Shown: positions 16,022 to 24,727, counted from the first letter of the stretch. The stretch is 32,070 bases of DNA from Bacteroidaceae bacterium (GCA_024699495.1 JAILPK010000032.1:1-32070); one strand, 5' to 3'. The notes: generated by a model not told the origin, from the sequence alone. Made by a program: numbers and translations.

Positions 16022-18160
16022 TTAGGAGATATTGCTCCAATCCATCTGGTTTTTGGTTAGTTCGTGGAGACGGCGCCACATCGGAGCATTCCCGGGCAGC
16101 GACTGTTTAGGGTCGTTGTCCAAGACATAATTGGCTGTGTCTCTGGCTAATTGCACCAACTGGCCGTCTCTCGCAAGATTAGCCACATGAAGGTCGAACG
16201 CGATGCCACTTTGCTGGGTACCTTCCAAATCTCCAGGACCACGCAACCGCAGGTCGGCCTCCGCAATCTCGAATCCGTCGTTGGTCTCACACATCGTTTG
16301 AATCCTGTTCTTTGTTTCTTTTGAAAGTTGGTATTTTGTGACAAGAATACAATAGCTCTGTTCTGCTCCACGACCGACACGCCCGCGCAACTGATGCAAC
16401 TGTGCCAAACCGAACCGCTCAGCATTTTGAATTATCATGACCGACGCATTGGGGATATTCACACCAACTTCAATCACAGTTGTCGCCACAAGAATCTGAG
16501 TCTCTCCGCTGGCAAATTTCTCCATCTCGGCATCTTTGTCTGCAGGTTTCATCTTACCGTGGACTTTTGAAATCTTCATGTCGGGGAATGTTTGACACAA
16601 AAGTGCATACCCTTCTTCAAGATTCTTCAAATCAATCTTCTCACTCTCTTTAATAAGCGGGTAAACCACATATATCTGTCTGCCCAGGCTGACCTGCTGG
16701 CGGATGCCGCGATAGAGACTTTCGCTGCGTTCCTCCCAGAAATGCAGGGTTTCTATAGGCTTGCGTCCCGGAGGCAGCTCATCAATGACGCTGACGTCCA
16801 GATCACCATAGAGAGTCATGGCCAGCGTCCGGGGAATGGGGGTGGCTGTCATTACCAGTATGTGGGGTGGGATAGAGTTCTTCTTCCACAGCTTTCCTCG
16901 CTGGGCTACGCCAAAACGGTGTTGCTCATCAATCACAGCCAGACCGAGGTTGTGAAAGATTACATTATCCTCTATAAGCGCGTGCGTACCGATAAGAATC
17001 TGAACGCTTCCGTCGGCTACGCCCTCCAATATCGGGCCTCGCTTACGCTTCCCGGTGACTGAACCTGTGAGTAATTCCACCCTCACCGGCATATTTTTGA
17101 GGAATTCGCGGAATGTGGCAGCATGCTGTTCGGCTAAGATTTCAGTCGGAGCCATGAGGCAGGCTTGGTAGTTGTTGTCGAGGGCGATGAGCATAGTCAT
17201 CAGCGCCACGAGAGTCTTGCCGCTGCCTACATCTCCTTGCAGCAGACGGTTCATCTGTCTGCCGCAGCCTAAATCCTTGTGTATCTCGCGGATAACGCGT
17301 TTCTGCGCTCCTGTTAGTTGAAAAGGCAGATACTCCTTGTAGAAAGTGTTGAAATAGTTGCCCACTACTCGGAATATGTGACCGCGCGACTGTTGCTGCC
17401 TGGCTCTTGTATAGCGAACAATATTCAGTTGGATGAAGAAGAGTTCTTCAAATTTCTGGCGGTAGGTGGCTCTGCGCAATTCGTCTGCCGAAAGAGGGTA
17501 ATGCATGGCGCGTAGGCTTTGCCCCAGCGGCATAAGAGCGTGTCGCCGAATAAGCCATTCTGGCAGCGTCTCATTGACAGTAATCATCGGGGCTTTTTGG
17601 CTTTCAACGGCAGTGCTGCCATTAAGCTTTTCCAGCAGAGTCTTGGTGAAACGCTCTATGCTCCTGCTTTCCATGCCGCTCTTCTTCATCCTCTCAGTTG
17701 TGTGGTAGTAAGGTTGAAGTCCCATTGACGAAAGGGAGAGCGAGTCGGCGGGGTCGATGTCTGGGTGGGCGATGTTTATTCGCCCGTTGAATACCGTGGG
17801 ACGACCAAACACAATATAAATTATTCCGGTATGATATTGTTTTCTTGCCCATTTTATGGCTGCAGACTGAAACCAGACCAGGTCCATGACATGCTTTCCA
17901 TCGGTGAAATGGGCTATTAGGTGACGTTTACGCCCAACACCTTTTTCCTCAAAACTCAGTATCTCACCCTTGATCTGCACAAAGGGCATATCGGCCGTCA
18001 GTTCGTGGATATAAAAGAGTCTTGTCCGGTCAATATGCTTGTATGGGAAATAGTATAACAAGTCCTGGAACGTGTTCAGTCGCAGTTCCTTTTCCAACAG
18101 TTCAGCCCGATTAGGGCCGATGCCTGGCAGATAGGTCAGAGGAGTTTTGAGGTCGGTTAT
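16022..18160 (-). CDS. recG: ATP-dependent DNA helicase RecG, with apparent ATA start
   Basis: Branch-migrating helicase that remodels stalled forks and Holliday junctions. Walker A LLQGDVGSGKT, the helicase box VIDEQHRFG, TATPIPRTLAMT and the C-terminal QLRGRVGRG are present. The conserved N-terminus of the family (TDLKTPLTYLPGIGPNRAEL before LEKEL) is encoded upstream of the first conventional start, a TTG at 18097 that would give 691 aa and cut this motif off. In the frame upstream there is a stop at 18173-18175 and no ATG, GTG or TTG before that TTG. ATA at 18158-18160 sits exactly where Met is expected, giving 712 aa. It is therefore either AUA initiation or an ATG-to-ATA mutation or error. 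A -7 box is at 18200-18207. Confidence 0.9.
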   Translation of the reverse strand: MTDLKTPLTYLPGIGPNRAELLEKELRLNTFQDLLYYFPYKHIDRTRLFYIHELTADMPFVQIKGEILSFEEKGVGRKRHLIAHFTDGKHVMDLVWFQSAAIKWARKQYHTGIIYIVFGRPTVFNGRINIAHPDIDPADSLSLSSMGLQPYYHTTERMKKSGMESRSIERFTKTLLEKLNGSTAVESQKAPMITVNETLPEWLIRRHALMPLGQSLRAMHYPLSADELRRATYRQKFEELFFIQLNIVRYTRARQQQSRGHIFRVVGNYFNTFYKEYLPFQLTGAQKRVIREIHKDLGCGRQMNRLLQGDVGSGKTLVALMTMLIALDNNYQACLMAPTEILAEQHAATFREFLKNMPVRVELLTGSVTGKRKRGPILEGVADGSVQILIGTHALIEDNVIFHNLGLAVIDEQHRFGVAQRGKLWKKNSIPPHILVMTATPIPRTLAMTLYGDLDVSVIDELPPGRKPIETLHFWEERSESLYRGIRQQVSLGRQIYVVYPLIKESEKIDLKNLEEGYALLCQTFPDMKISKVHGKMKPADKDAEMEKFASGETQILVATTVIEVGVNIPNASVMIIQNAERFGLAQLHQLRGRVGRGAEQSYCILVTKYQLSKETKNRIQTMCETNDGFEIAEADLRLRGPGDLEGTQQSGIAFDLHVANLARDGQLVQLARDTANYVLDNDPKQSLPGNAPMWRRLHELTKNQMDWSNIS

Positions 18161-18199
18161 ATGCGTGACGTTTTAATAGAATCTTATGATTTCGGCTCA

Positions 18200-18207
18200 C
18201 AAAGTTA
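18200..18207 (-). promoter_or_regulatory. -7 box of recG
   Basis: TAACTTTG on the minus strand, 39 bp before the ATA codon at 18160. The -33 box is not clear. Its position supports translation starting near 18160 rather than at the TTG at 18097. Confidence 0.5.
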
Positions 18208-18307
18208 ATGAAAAATAGCCAATAATTATCCTTTTCCTCAAAAAAGTGTATTGAGGAAAGGTTTTTTAGCAAAATCTACGTATAAAATCCCTTGTGAGAG
18301 ATGCTTT

Positions 18308-19099
18308 TTATCCTATTTGGCTGACCAGCGCCTCTGCAATTGTCAGGTCAAAGGGAGTGGTAAGTTTGATATTCTCCCTGTTACCTTCAACCAACGTCAC
18401 AGCATGCCCATAAGCCTCAACAACAGAGGCATCGTCGGTAAACGTTTCTTTATATGGCTGTTGGAAAGCAGCCTTGAGCAATTCGATACTGAAAGTCTGT
18501 GGAGTTTGTACCAAGCGGTAATCATCGCGCGGTACAGTGCGGCTCTCTCCGTAAGTTGTTTCTCCTGAAGTGCTGCTCAGCTGGCGCAGCGTCTCAACCA
18601 CTGGGATTACGGGAACTGCTGCTCCAGTCTGTTCGGATGTATCGTAGCAGCGGCGGATAACATCTGCTGATACAAACGGGCGGACACCATCGTGGACTGC
18701 CACTAATGCGGATGTGCGGCTCTGCTTTTCCATAGTGCTATTGCTCCCGGTTGGGGATGTGGCATTCATGTCTTTCTCTGTGTTGCCCTCACCCTCCAGT
18801 TCAATTACTTTTTGCAGACCGTTTTTTACAGAGTGGAACCTGGTCTGGCCTCCGTCAACCACAATGTGAGGCAGTTCGAAGTTGTATTCAGCACAAAGAT
18901 TCTGCCAGAACTCTCTTTGGCTGGCGGGCAAGACAAGAATTAGTCGCACATCAGATTCGGCTTCGGCAAATCTGGCTAATGTGCGCATAAGAATCGGCTT
19001 GCCGCCAACGGGTATAAACTGTTTAGGTAGTTCGCTGCCCATACGCAGGCCTTTGCCGCCTGCCACTATAATCGCGTACTTTGTCACACCTCTGTCCAC
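18308..19099 (-). CDS. ispD: 2-C-methyl-D-erythritol 4-phosphate cytidylyltransferase with an insertion
   Basis: Third enzyme of the MEP pathway: makes CDP-ME from MEP and CTP. The CTP-binding [20 protein letters not shown] (9-28), VHDGVRP (135-141) and the late QTPQTFS are intact. The protein is 263 aa against about 220-235 usual. The extra length is a Ser/Thr/Asn/Glu-rich stretch at about 102-130 (starts [19 protein letters not shown]), between VKNGLQKVI and VAVHDG, likely a surface loop. The start overlaps the end of the DJ-1 gene by 16 bp, so the two are translationally close. recG follows 147 bp later under its own promoter. Confidence 0.93.
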   Translation of the reverse strand: MDRGVTKYAIIVAGGKGLRMGSELPKQFIPVGGKPILMRTLARFAEAESDVRLILVLPASQREFWQNLCAEYNFELPHIVVDGGQTRFHSVKNGLQKVIELEGEGNTEKDMNATSPTGSNSTMEKQSRTSALVAVHDGVRPFVSADVIRRCYDTSEQTGAAVPVIPVVETLRQLSSTSGETTYGESRTVPRDDYRLVQTPQTFSIELLKAAFQQPYKETFTDDASVVEAYGHAVTLVEGNRENIKLTTPFDLTIAEALVSQIG

Positions 19100-19632
19100 A
19101 ACATGCCGGCTCGAAGAGCATCAGCGGTTTCCTTGTCCTTCAGGGTTTCAACTATTCTATACCCAAATTCAAAAGCAGCAGCCGGGCCTTTGCCGGTGAT
19201 AAACTGGCCGTCGACTTCCACCAGAGAACTTGTATATTGGGCACCAGAAAGCTCGCTCTCGAAACCTGGGTAGCAGGTGGCCTTACGCCCTTCGAGCAGT
19301 CCCAGATGTCCCAGCACCATCGGTGCGGCGCAGATGGCTGCTATGGGTTTCCCCTCCTCTGCATGCATGACAATTGTCGTGCAGAGTTCCGGACAAGAAT
19401 CAAAATTGGCTGCTCCGGGCATACCTCCAGGCAATATAAGCATGTCTGCATCGCTAAAGTCTGTCTCTTTCAGCAGAGCATCAGTCACGACGGTTATACC
19501 GTGCGCACCAGTCACTTCGTAGTCGTCGGTGATGCTGACGATGCTTAAGGGTAGTCCGGCGCGGCGGATGATATCTACGGTTGCCAGAGCTTCAATCTCT
19601 TCCGTTCCAGTGGCAAAAAACAGGTAAATCAT
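19084..19632 (-). CDS. DJ-1/PfpI (ThiJ/YajL) family protein
   Basis: A 182-aa member of the DJ-1 branch of the class I glutamine amidotransferase-like fold. The nucleophile elbow AAICAAP places the conserved Cys at 101; the partner acid is in GTEEIEAL (residues 9-16). LPGGMPGA and the C-terminal [10 protein letters not shown] are typical. Members act as redox chaperones, deglycases or glyoxalases; the exact activity cannot be decided here. The gene overlaps ispD by 16 bp. There is no clear TAnnTTTG box directly upstream. Confidence 0.9.
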   Translation of the reverse strand: MIYLFFATGTEEIEALATVDIIRRAGLPLSIVSITDDYEVTGAHGITVVTDALLKETDFSDADMLILPGGMPGAANFDSCPELCTTIVMHAEEGKPIAAICAAPMVLGHLGLLEGRKATCYPGFESELSGAQYTSSLVEVDGQFITGKGPAAAFEFGYRIVETLKDKETADALRAGMLWTEV

Positions 19633-19918
19633 AAGTATGTATTATTATGTATTATTATATTGTGGAATATTTGAACTTAAATTAGCAGCTGAATAGCTGA
19701 ATTAAATGTCGTTACAGAATAGCTTAATTACATTATAGAATAATCTGAGATAATGTTCGCTGCCTTTGTTCTTAATACCGGAAAATCCCGATGAAATGGC
19801 ACTTTTTTGCGTTATAGGAATATCGCATTAGTGCGTATGCCAGATATAAGAGACGCGTTCATACACAATCTCAGTGCCATGTTCATACCCGGTTCCAGCG
19901 CCATGTTGAGACCCAATG
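19633..19918. other. Repeat-rich gap between pdxJ and the DJ-1 gene
   Basis: There is no supported gene in these 286 bp. It contains an exact 10-bp tandem TATGTATTAT (19636-19655), a 26-bp-spaced direct repeat GAATAGCT(G/T)AATTA (19691 and 19717), and a 24-bp tandem pair (19872-19919; 17 of 24 identical; core GCCATGTT) that runs up to the pdxJ stop codon. Short open frames are not convincing. Confidence 0.55.
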
Positions 19919-20629
19919 TCAGAGGCAAGCGCGATAACGGCGAATGGTCTCTTCAAGTCCGAGATAGAGAGCGTCGCAGATGAGTGCATGTCCGATGCTG
20001 ACCTCATCTGTCCAAGGTATTTGCTCTATGTAGAAAGCCAAGTTCTCTAAACTCAGGTCATGACCGGCGTTCAGGCCTAAGCCGAAATCACGTGCTACTT
20101 TAGCTGCCCGTATGAAAGGTGCGATGGCAGCGTCGCGGTCGGTGGCATAAGCTTTGGCATAGGGCTCAGTATATAGTTCTACGCGGTCGGCTCCGGCACG
20201 GGCGGCATATTCCACCATCATCTCCTCAGCTCCCACGAAAATGCTTACCCTGATGCCTGCAGCCTTGAAACGGGAAGTTACGTCAGAGAGGAAATCGATA
20301 TGGGTGCGGGTGTCCCAGCCGTGATTGCTTGTGATTTGGTCATGCCCGTCGGGCACCAGTGTCACTTGCGTTGGCTTTGTCTCTAAGACTAATGCTATAA
20401 ATTCTGATATGGGGTTGCCCTCGATATTCAGTTCTGTGTTTACTATCGGTCGCAGGTCGCGGACGTCCTGGTAGCGGATGTGGCGCTCGTCTGGTCGTGG
20501 GTGTACGGTTATGCCCTGTGCTCCGAAGCGCTCGCAGTCTTTTGCCACTTGCAGCACATCCGGGTTATTCCCACCTCGTGCATTACGCAGAGTTGCCACT
20601 TTGTTTATGTTTACACTTAGTTTTGTCAT
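19919..20629 (-). CDS. pdxJ: Pyridoxine 5'-phosphate synthase
   Basis: Condenses 1-deoxy-D-xylulose 5-phosphate with 3-amino-2-oxopropyl phosphate in vitamin B6 synthesis. The 236-aa TIM-barrel protein shows [17 protein letters not shown], the active-site [10 protein letters not shown] (His43, Arg45, His50), QVTLVPD and the late [11 protein letters not shown]. Length is usual. It is divergent from nadK; the shared 135-bp region carries a -7 box for each. Confidence 0.95.
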   Translation of the reverse strand: MTKLSVNINKVATLRNARGGNNPDVLQVAKDCERFGAQGITVHPRPDERHIRYQDVRDLRPIVNTELNIEGNPISEFIALVLETKPTQVTLVPDGHDQITSNHGWDTRTHIDFLSDVTSRFKAAGIRVSIFVGAEEMMVEYAARAGADRVELYTEPYAKAYATDRDAAIAPFIRAAKVARDFGLGLNAGHDLSLENLAFYIEQIPWTDEVSIGHALICDALYLGLEETIRRYRACL

Positions 20630-20652
20630 GTAACTTCGTTTATTATGCGCTG

Positions 20653-20660
20653 CAAAATTA
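20653..20660 (-). promoter_or_regulatory. -7 box of pdxJ
   Basis: TAATTTTG on the minus strand, 23 bp before the pdxJ ATG at 20629. The -33 region is not clear. Confidence 0.5.
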
Positions 20661-20708
20661 CAAATAAATACTTGGATTGCATTCTTATTGTCGTTTTTTA
20701 TGCGATAA

Positions 20709-20740
20709 TTTCCTTTTTTTAATTGATTGTCCTATCTTTG
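20709..20740 (+). promoter_or_regulatory. Promoter of nadK-ABC operon
   Basis: TTTC (20709-20712), a 20-bp spacer and TATCTTTG (20733-20740), 24 bp before the nadK ATG. The -7 box is a full match; the -33 box differs at one base. Confidence 0.6.
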
Positions 20741-20764
20741 CGCCCACAAATCGACTAATTTGAT

Positions 20765-21646
20765 ATGCGTAAACTAAAGTTTGCCCTGTTCGGTAATATC
20801 TATCAGGCGCGGAAATCCGTCGCTGTCCAAAAACTGCTCAGTCTGCTCGGTGAGAGGGGAGCACATCTGATGATAGATCAGGATTTCCTTCATTATCTGA
20901 CATCTGATTTGAAAATTAGTGTAAAACCGTCAGCCATAATCAAAGGAGATGACTTTGAAGCTGACGTCGCCATTTCCATGGGCGGCGATGGCACTTTCCT
21001 CGAGACGGCAAGGAGGGTGGGGGATAAGCAGATACCTATCCTCGGGATTAACATGGGGCGAATGGGTTTCCTGGCTGATGTGTCGCCTGACGATATCGAT
21101 TCTGCCATAAATCAGATTTATGAAGGCAATTTAGATACTGAACCGCGCAGCGTGATAGAGCTGTCGTATTCTACCGGCTCGCCTCAGGGCTCTCCGTATG
21201 CGCTGAATGAGGTGGCTGTGCTGAAACGGGACAACTCTTCTATGATTTCCATTCGTGTTGATATCAACGGCGAGTACTTGGCCACGTATCAGGCTGATGG
21301 TCTTATAGTTAATACTCCTACCGGTTCCACAGGCTATGCTCTCAGCAACGGCGGTCCAATAATGCATCCAACAAACCGTACACTTGGCATTATTCCTGTG
21401 GCAACGCACAGCCTCAGCATACGTCCCATCGTTGTCACCGACGATGCAGAAATCACACTCCATGTCACTGCGCGCAACCATAATTTTCTCGTTGCCATTG
21501 ACGGGCGTAGTGAGAAATGTACTGAGGACGTTGTCCTGACCCTGCGTCGCGCACCATATCAGGTCAATGTCCTGAAGCGGCCAGGGCTCTCCTTTTTCCG
21601 AACTCTTCGCACAAAATTGGCCTGGGGACTCGATTCAAGAGAATGA
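20765..21646 (+). CDS. nadK: NAD kinase
   Basis: Phosphorylates NAD to NADP. The 293-aa protein has the diagnostic GGDGT (73-77, in SMGGDGTFLE), NMGRMGFLAD, the NEVAVLK segment (NE/D motif) and TPTGSTGYALSNGGP. It has its own promoter, is divergent from pdxJ, and its stop overlaps the start of the ABC gene in an ATGA arrangement, which indicates translational coupling. Confidence 0.96.
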   Translation: MRKLKFALFGNIYQARKSVAVQKLLSLLGERGAHLMIDQDFLHYLTSDLKISVKPSAIIKGDDFEADVAISMGGDGTFLETARRVGDKQIPILGINMGRMGFLADVSPDDIDSAINQIYEGNLDTEPRSVIELSYSTGSPQGSPYALNEVAVLKRDNSSMISIRVDINGEYLATYQADGLIVNTPTGSTGYALSNGGPIMHPTNRTLGIIPVATHSLSIRPIVVTDDAEITLHVTARNHNFLVAIDGRSEKCTEDVVLTLRRAPYQVNVLKRPGLSFFRTLRTKLAWGLDSRE

Positions 21647-23430
21647 AAGAAGAAAAGTATAGTACGACAACGATACTTCGCTGGTTCTACGGCATCTTCC
21701 GCCAGGTGAAGTTGCAGGCATTCATCAACTCGGTGAGTGGAGTCTTGCGTGTGGCTCTCGATTTAGCTTTTATATGGGCCACAAAGACTGCGATAGACAT
21801 TGCCACAGCACCTCCGGCTGTGGAGCCTTCTTCCTCATTCTGGCACACCGGACCCACCACTTTGGCCCAGGCAGCATGCATTCTGATATTTATTATGTTC
21901 TGCCAGCTCTCTCTCGGCTATGCCGGCCGGTGGATTGCTGCCCTGCTCGGCGTTGGGGCACAAAAGCGGATGCAGGCACGTATATTCTCGCATCTGCTAC
22001 GTAGCCGATGGCAGGGAATAGAAGTGCGGCACAGCGGAGACACACTGAACCGTCTGGTAAGCGATTGCGGTACGGTCGTAAGTGTTATAACCAATACTAT
22101 CCCACAGGCTTTAGCTGTAGGCGTGCGTCTCGTGGCTGCTTTCTTCTTCCTTTTTGCCATGGATTCGACCATCGCCCTCGTAACTATTTTCGTGATTCCT
22201 GGCTTTATCTTGCTTAGCAGGGTATATATAAATAAGATGCGCGAACTGACTCGCGTAATGCGGCAGACAGACAGCCGCATTCAGGCCATCATGCAGGAGA
22301 GCATACAGCACAGGATGGTGTTGAAAACATTGGAGAGAATACAGATGATGACGGATTTCCTTGAAGCACAGCAACTCGTGTTACGCAGGCAGGTCCGTCA
22401 CAGAACGATGTTTTCCTCCACTTCAAACCTGATTCTGAACATCGGTTTTGGTGCAGTTTATATGTTCACGTTTATATGGAGTGCTTATCAACTGGCCGAT
22501 GGAGTGATAACATTTGGTATGATGACGGCGTTTATCCAGTTGTGCGGCCAAATTCAGGGCCCGTTCAGAGAGATGACACGTTTTATACCCACAATTATAG
22601 GCTCTTTTACTGCTGCAGAACGTCTGATGGAACTTGAGGAAGCTCCGTTGGAGGCAGAGGGGAGCCCTCTTTACTTTAGGTGTGGGGCTGGCATTCGTTT
22701 TACTGATGTTTGTTTTGCTTACGATAAGGCCAAACGCCCTATTTTGAAGGACCTTAATGTCGATTTCCCTCCAGGTTCAGTCACAGCAGTTCTTGGAGAG
22801 ACTGGTGCCGGGAAGACTACTCTGATACGATTGATACTTGCCCTGCTGTCTCCGAACAGCGGAAAGGTGGAGATATATGGACCAGGGAATAGCGGCAATC
22901 CCTCTGCAGATGCAGACTCTATCTCTGCAAACGAGGCCGCCTGCGGTCATTGCGTTTCTGATATTCAGTCAGTTGGACCGCAGACGCGTTGCAATCTGGT
23001 GTATGTACCGCAGGGTAACACCCTGTTTAGTGGCACTTTGCGTTGGAATCTTCAACTTGGGCGCTCGGACGCTACAGATGAGGATATGCGCAACGCGCTC
23101 CGTCTGGCATGTGCTGATTTTGTGGCTTCTCTGTCAGATGGCCTCGATACTGTTATTGGTGAGGGTGGAGCCGGTCTGTCAGAAGGGCAGGCGCAGCGGA
23201 TAGCTATAGCCCGTGCCTTGCTTCGCCAAGGTTCCATTCTTCTCTTGGACGAAGCCACCTCTGCTCTCGATGAAAATACAGAACGGCGTTTGCTCGAAAA
23301 TCTCGTCAATCACTTCAACTCTCAGTCAGTTTCGCCCACTCTCATTTTCGTCACTCACCGAAAAGCTGTAGTGGAACACTGCACGCAAGTTATTACGCTC
23401 AAAAAACTGGATGGAAAAACCTCAAGTTAG
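21643..23430 (+). CDS. ABC transporter, fused permease and ATP-binding domains
   Basis: A 595-aa half-transporter of the exporter type: six membrane spans in about 1-320, then the nucleotide-binding domain. Walker A is GETGAGKTTL (385-394), the Q-loop VPQG, the signature LSEGQ (512-516; the common form is LSGGQ) and Walker B ILLLDEATSALDE (532-544). Between Walker A and the Q-loop there is a Ser/Asn/Cys-containing stretch (PGNSGNPSADADSISANEAA onward, about 35 residues) absent from typical members. It would act as a homodimer or with an unseen partner. Substrate is unknown; it could export lipid, peptide or drug. It is translationally coupled to nadK. Confidence 0.92.
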   Translation: MKEEKYSTTTILRWFYGIFRQVKLQAFINSVSGVLRVALDLAFIWATKTAIDIATAPPAVEPSSSFWHTGPTTLAQAACILIFIMFCQLSLGYAGRWIAALLGVGAQKRMQARIFSHLLRSRWQGIEVRHSGDTLNRLVSDCGTVVSVITNTIPQALAVGVRLVAAFFFLFAMDSTIALVTIFVIPGFILLSRVYINKMRELTRVMRQTDSRIQAIMQESIQHRMVLKTLERIQMMTDFLEAQQLVLRRQVRHRTMFSSTSNLILNIGFGAVYMFTFIWSAYQLADGVITFGMMTAFIQLCGQIQGPFREMTRFIPTIIGSFTAAERLMELEEAPLEAEGSPLYFRCGAGIRFTDVCFAYDKAKRPILKDLNVDFPPGSVTAVLGETGAGKTTLIRLILALLSPNSGKVEIYGPGNSGNPSADADSISANEAACGHCVSDIQSVGPQTRCNLVYVPQGNTLFSGTLRWNLQLGRSDATDEDMRNALRLACADFVASLSDGLDTVIGEGGAGLSEGQAQRIAIARALLRQGSILLLDEATSALDENTERRLLENLVNHFNSQSVSPTLIFVTHRKAVVEHCTQVITLKKLDGKTSS

Positions 23431-23447
23431 GAGAGTAGGTAGTTTTT

Positions 23448-23508
23448 TTGAGTTCTTGAGTTTTTGAGTTGGGGGCTTGCGCCCGGCTAAGGTCTAAGGT
23501 CAAAGGAC
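23448..23508. repeat. Octamer run and heptamer array D between convergent genes
   Basis: Three octamers (TTGAGTTC, TTGAGTTT, TTGAGTTG) lie at 23448-23471. After GGCTTGCGCCCGG (23474-23486) come three 7-bp units at 23488-23508 (TAAGGTC, TAAGGTC, AAAGGAC). Read on the minus strand the heptamers end in TTAGCCG followed by GGCGCAAGCC, matching the end of array A (302-313) in sequence and order. It lies in the 87-bp gap between the ABC and mntP stop codons. Confidence 0.65.
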
Positions 23509-23517
23509 TTCAGCCTT

Positions 23518-24093
23518 TTATGCACTTAGGTGTTCAATAAGTATCCTGCAACCAATTACAATAAGAATTAATCCTCCCAGGAGACCTGGATGAAGACGTC
23601 GAGCTATCAGATGTCCGCCATAGATGCCGATGATTGAACCAGCCAAAGAGAGGACGCTGCTCATAAACCCAATAACAAGAATGGGATGCCACAACTCCTG
23701 AATGTGTGTGAAGCCTGTGCAGGTAAAAGAAATCCCAACAGCCAAAGCGTCAATACTTGTGGCAACGCTTAAAGTCAGTATGACGGCAATGCGCGTGGTG
23801 TCAAATTTCTTCTCTTCTTCCCCTCTGCGGTCGTCCAGAATCATGTTAATGCCCAAATAAAGGAGCAGGGCAAATGCAATCCAATGGTCTATAAATTCAA
23901 TCTGCTTCTCAAAACTTGCTGTCAAAACCCAGCCAATAAGAGGCATAAAAGCTTGGAATATCCCAAAACAAAATGCCATCAACAACATTGGGCGGCCATT
24001 CCAATGGCCTTGAGCCAAACCTGAAGCCATACTTACGGAGAAGCAATCCATAGCAAGACCGACGGCCAAAAGCCATATTTCTAACTCACTCAT
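23518..24093 (-). CDS. mntP: Manganese efflux pump MntP family protein
   Basis: A 191-aa inner-membrane protein with about six membrane spans in two related halves. The first half has LLAVGLAMDCFSVSMASGL and the second LSVATSIDALAVGISFTCTG; the paired Asp-containing motifs (MDCFSVS and IDALAVG) are characteristic of the MntP (DUF204) family, which exports Mn(II). A charged loop (DDRRGEEEKK) divides the halves. It is monocistronic, divergent from ndk and convergent with the ABC gene. Confidence 0.92.
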   Translation of the reverse strand: MSELEIWLLAVGLAMDCFSVSMASGLAQGHWNGRPMLLMAFCFGIFQAFMPLIGWVLTASFEKQIEFIDHWIAFALLLYLGINMILDDRRGEEEKKFDTTRIAVILTLSVATSIDALAVGISFTCTGFTHIQELWHPILVIGFMSSVLSLAGSIIGIYGGHLIARRLHPGLLGGLILIVIGCRILIEHLSA

Positions 24094-24142
24094 TGTTGAT
24101 GTATAAATAACTTAAAAAGAATGTTTTTCATCAAATCCGCGG

Positions 24143-24174
24143 CAAAATTAGGCCTTTTAAAGCTCTTTTCCAAT
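24143..24174 (-). promoter_or_regulatory. Promoter of mntP
   Basis: On the minus strand: ATTG (24171-24174), a 20-bp spacer and TAATTTTG (24143-24150). The leader to the ATG is about 50 nt, too short for a yybP-ykoY manganese riboswitch. Confidence 0.5.
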
Positions 24175-24210
24175 ATAAAAACAATAAAAAGCGTTAATAA
24201 TCAGTGAGGA

Positions 24211-24244
24211 TTTGAATATTTTTTCTTACCTTTGTGCCGAAAGT
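24211..24244 (+). promoter_or_regulatory. Promoter of ndk
   Basis: TTTG (24211-24214), a 22-bp spacer and TACCTTTG (24237-24244), 21 bp before the ndk ATG at 24266. The longer open frame beginning at 24212 starts inside the -33 box and so is not the real start. Confidence 0.65.
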
Positions 24245-24265
24245 GTGAATGCTTTAAACATTCTT

Positions 24266-24727
24266 ATGGAAACAACATTAGTTTTGCTTAAGCCAAGTTG
24301 TGTCAGCCGTGGACTTATCGGTGAGATTATTAACCGATTTGAGCGCCGTGGACTCCAGATAGTCGGAATGAAGATGATGCAACTAGATGATAATAAGTTG
24401 CGTGAACATTATGCTCACCTCGTAAACAAACCTTTTTTCCCGTCGTTGGCCCAAAGTATGAAGGCATCGCCAATCGTTGCGATGGCTCTGCAAGGTGTAG
24501 AAGCGGTGACCGTAGTTCGAGGCATGACTGGCTATACAAACGGCCGTACAGCAGACCCGGGTACTATTCGTGGAGATTACAGTATGAGTAATCAGCAGAA
24601 TATAGTGCATGCTTCAGACTCGATTGAGAGCGCCAAGGTGGAGCTGGCCCGTTTCTTCAAGCCGGAGGAGATATACCCCTACAAACACGCATTGGCAGAG
24701 TATCTCTATGCTCCCGATGAATATTAA
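24266..24727 (+). CDS. ndk: Nucleoside-diphosphate kinase
   Basis: Transfers the gamma-phosphate between nucleoside di- and triphosphates through a phosphohistidine. From the ATG at 24266 the protein is 153 aa, the usual length, starting METTLVLLKPSCVSRGL. The catalytic His is H115 in NIVHASDS (commonly NxxHGSDS). GYTNGRTADPGTIRGDY is the nucleotide-binding region. It is followed 60 bp later by the M23 peptidase gene. Confidence 0.95.
   Translation: METTLVLLKPSCVSRGLIGEIINRFERRGLQIVGMKMMQLDDNKLREHYAHLVNKPFFPSLAQSMKASPIVAMALQGVEAVTVVRGMTGYTNGRTADPGTIRGDYSMSNQQNIVHASDSIESAKVELARFFKPEEIYPYKHALAEYLYAPDEY

Noticed and set aside
18251..18307. Terminator between ispD and recG
   Set aside because: The stretch is AT-rich but I found no stable inverted repeat followed by a T-run on the minus strand.
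24094..24150. Manganese (yybP-ykoY) riboswitch upstream of mntP
   Set aside because: The leader from the -7 box to the ATG is only about 50 nt and lacks a comparable fold.
24212..24265. N-terminal extension of Ndk
   Set aside because: It starts within the promoter and would add 18 residues before the canonical N-terminus.
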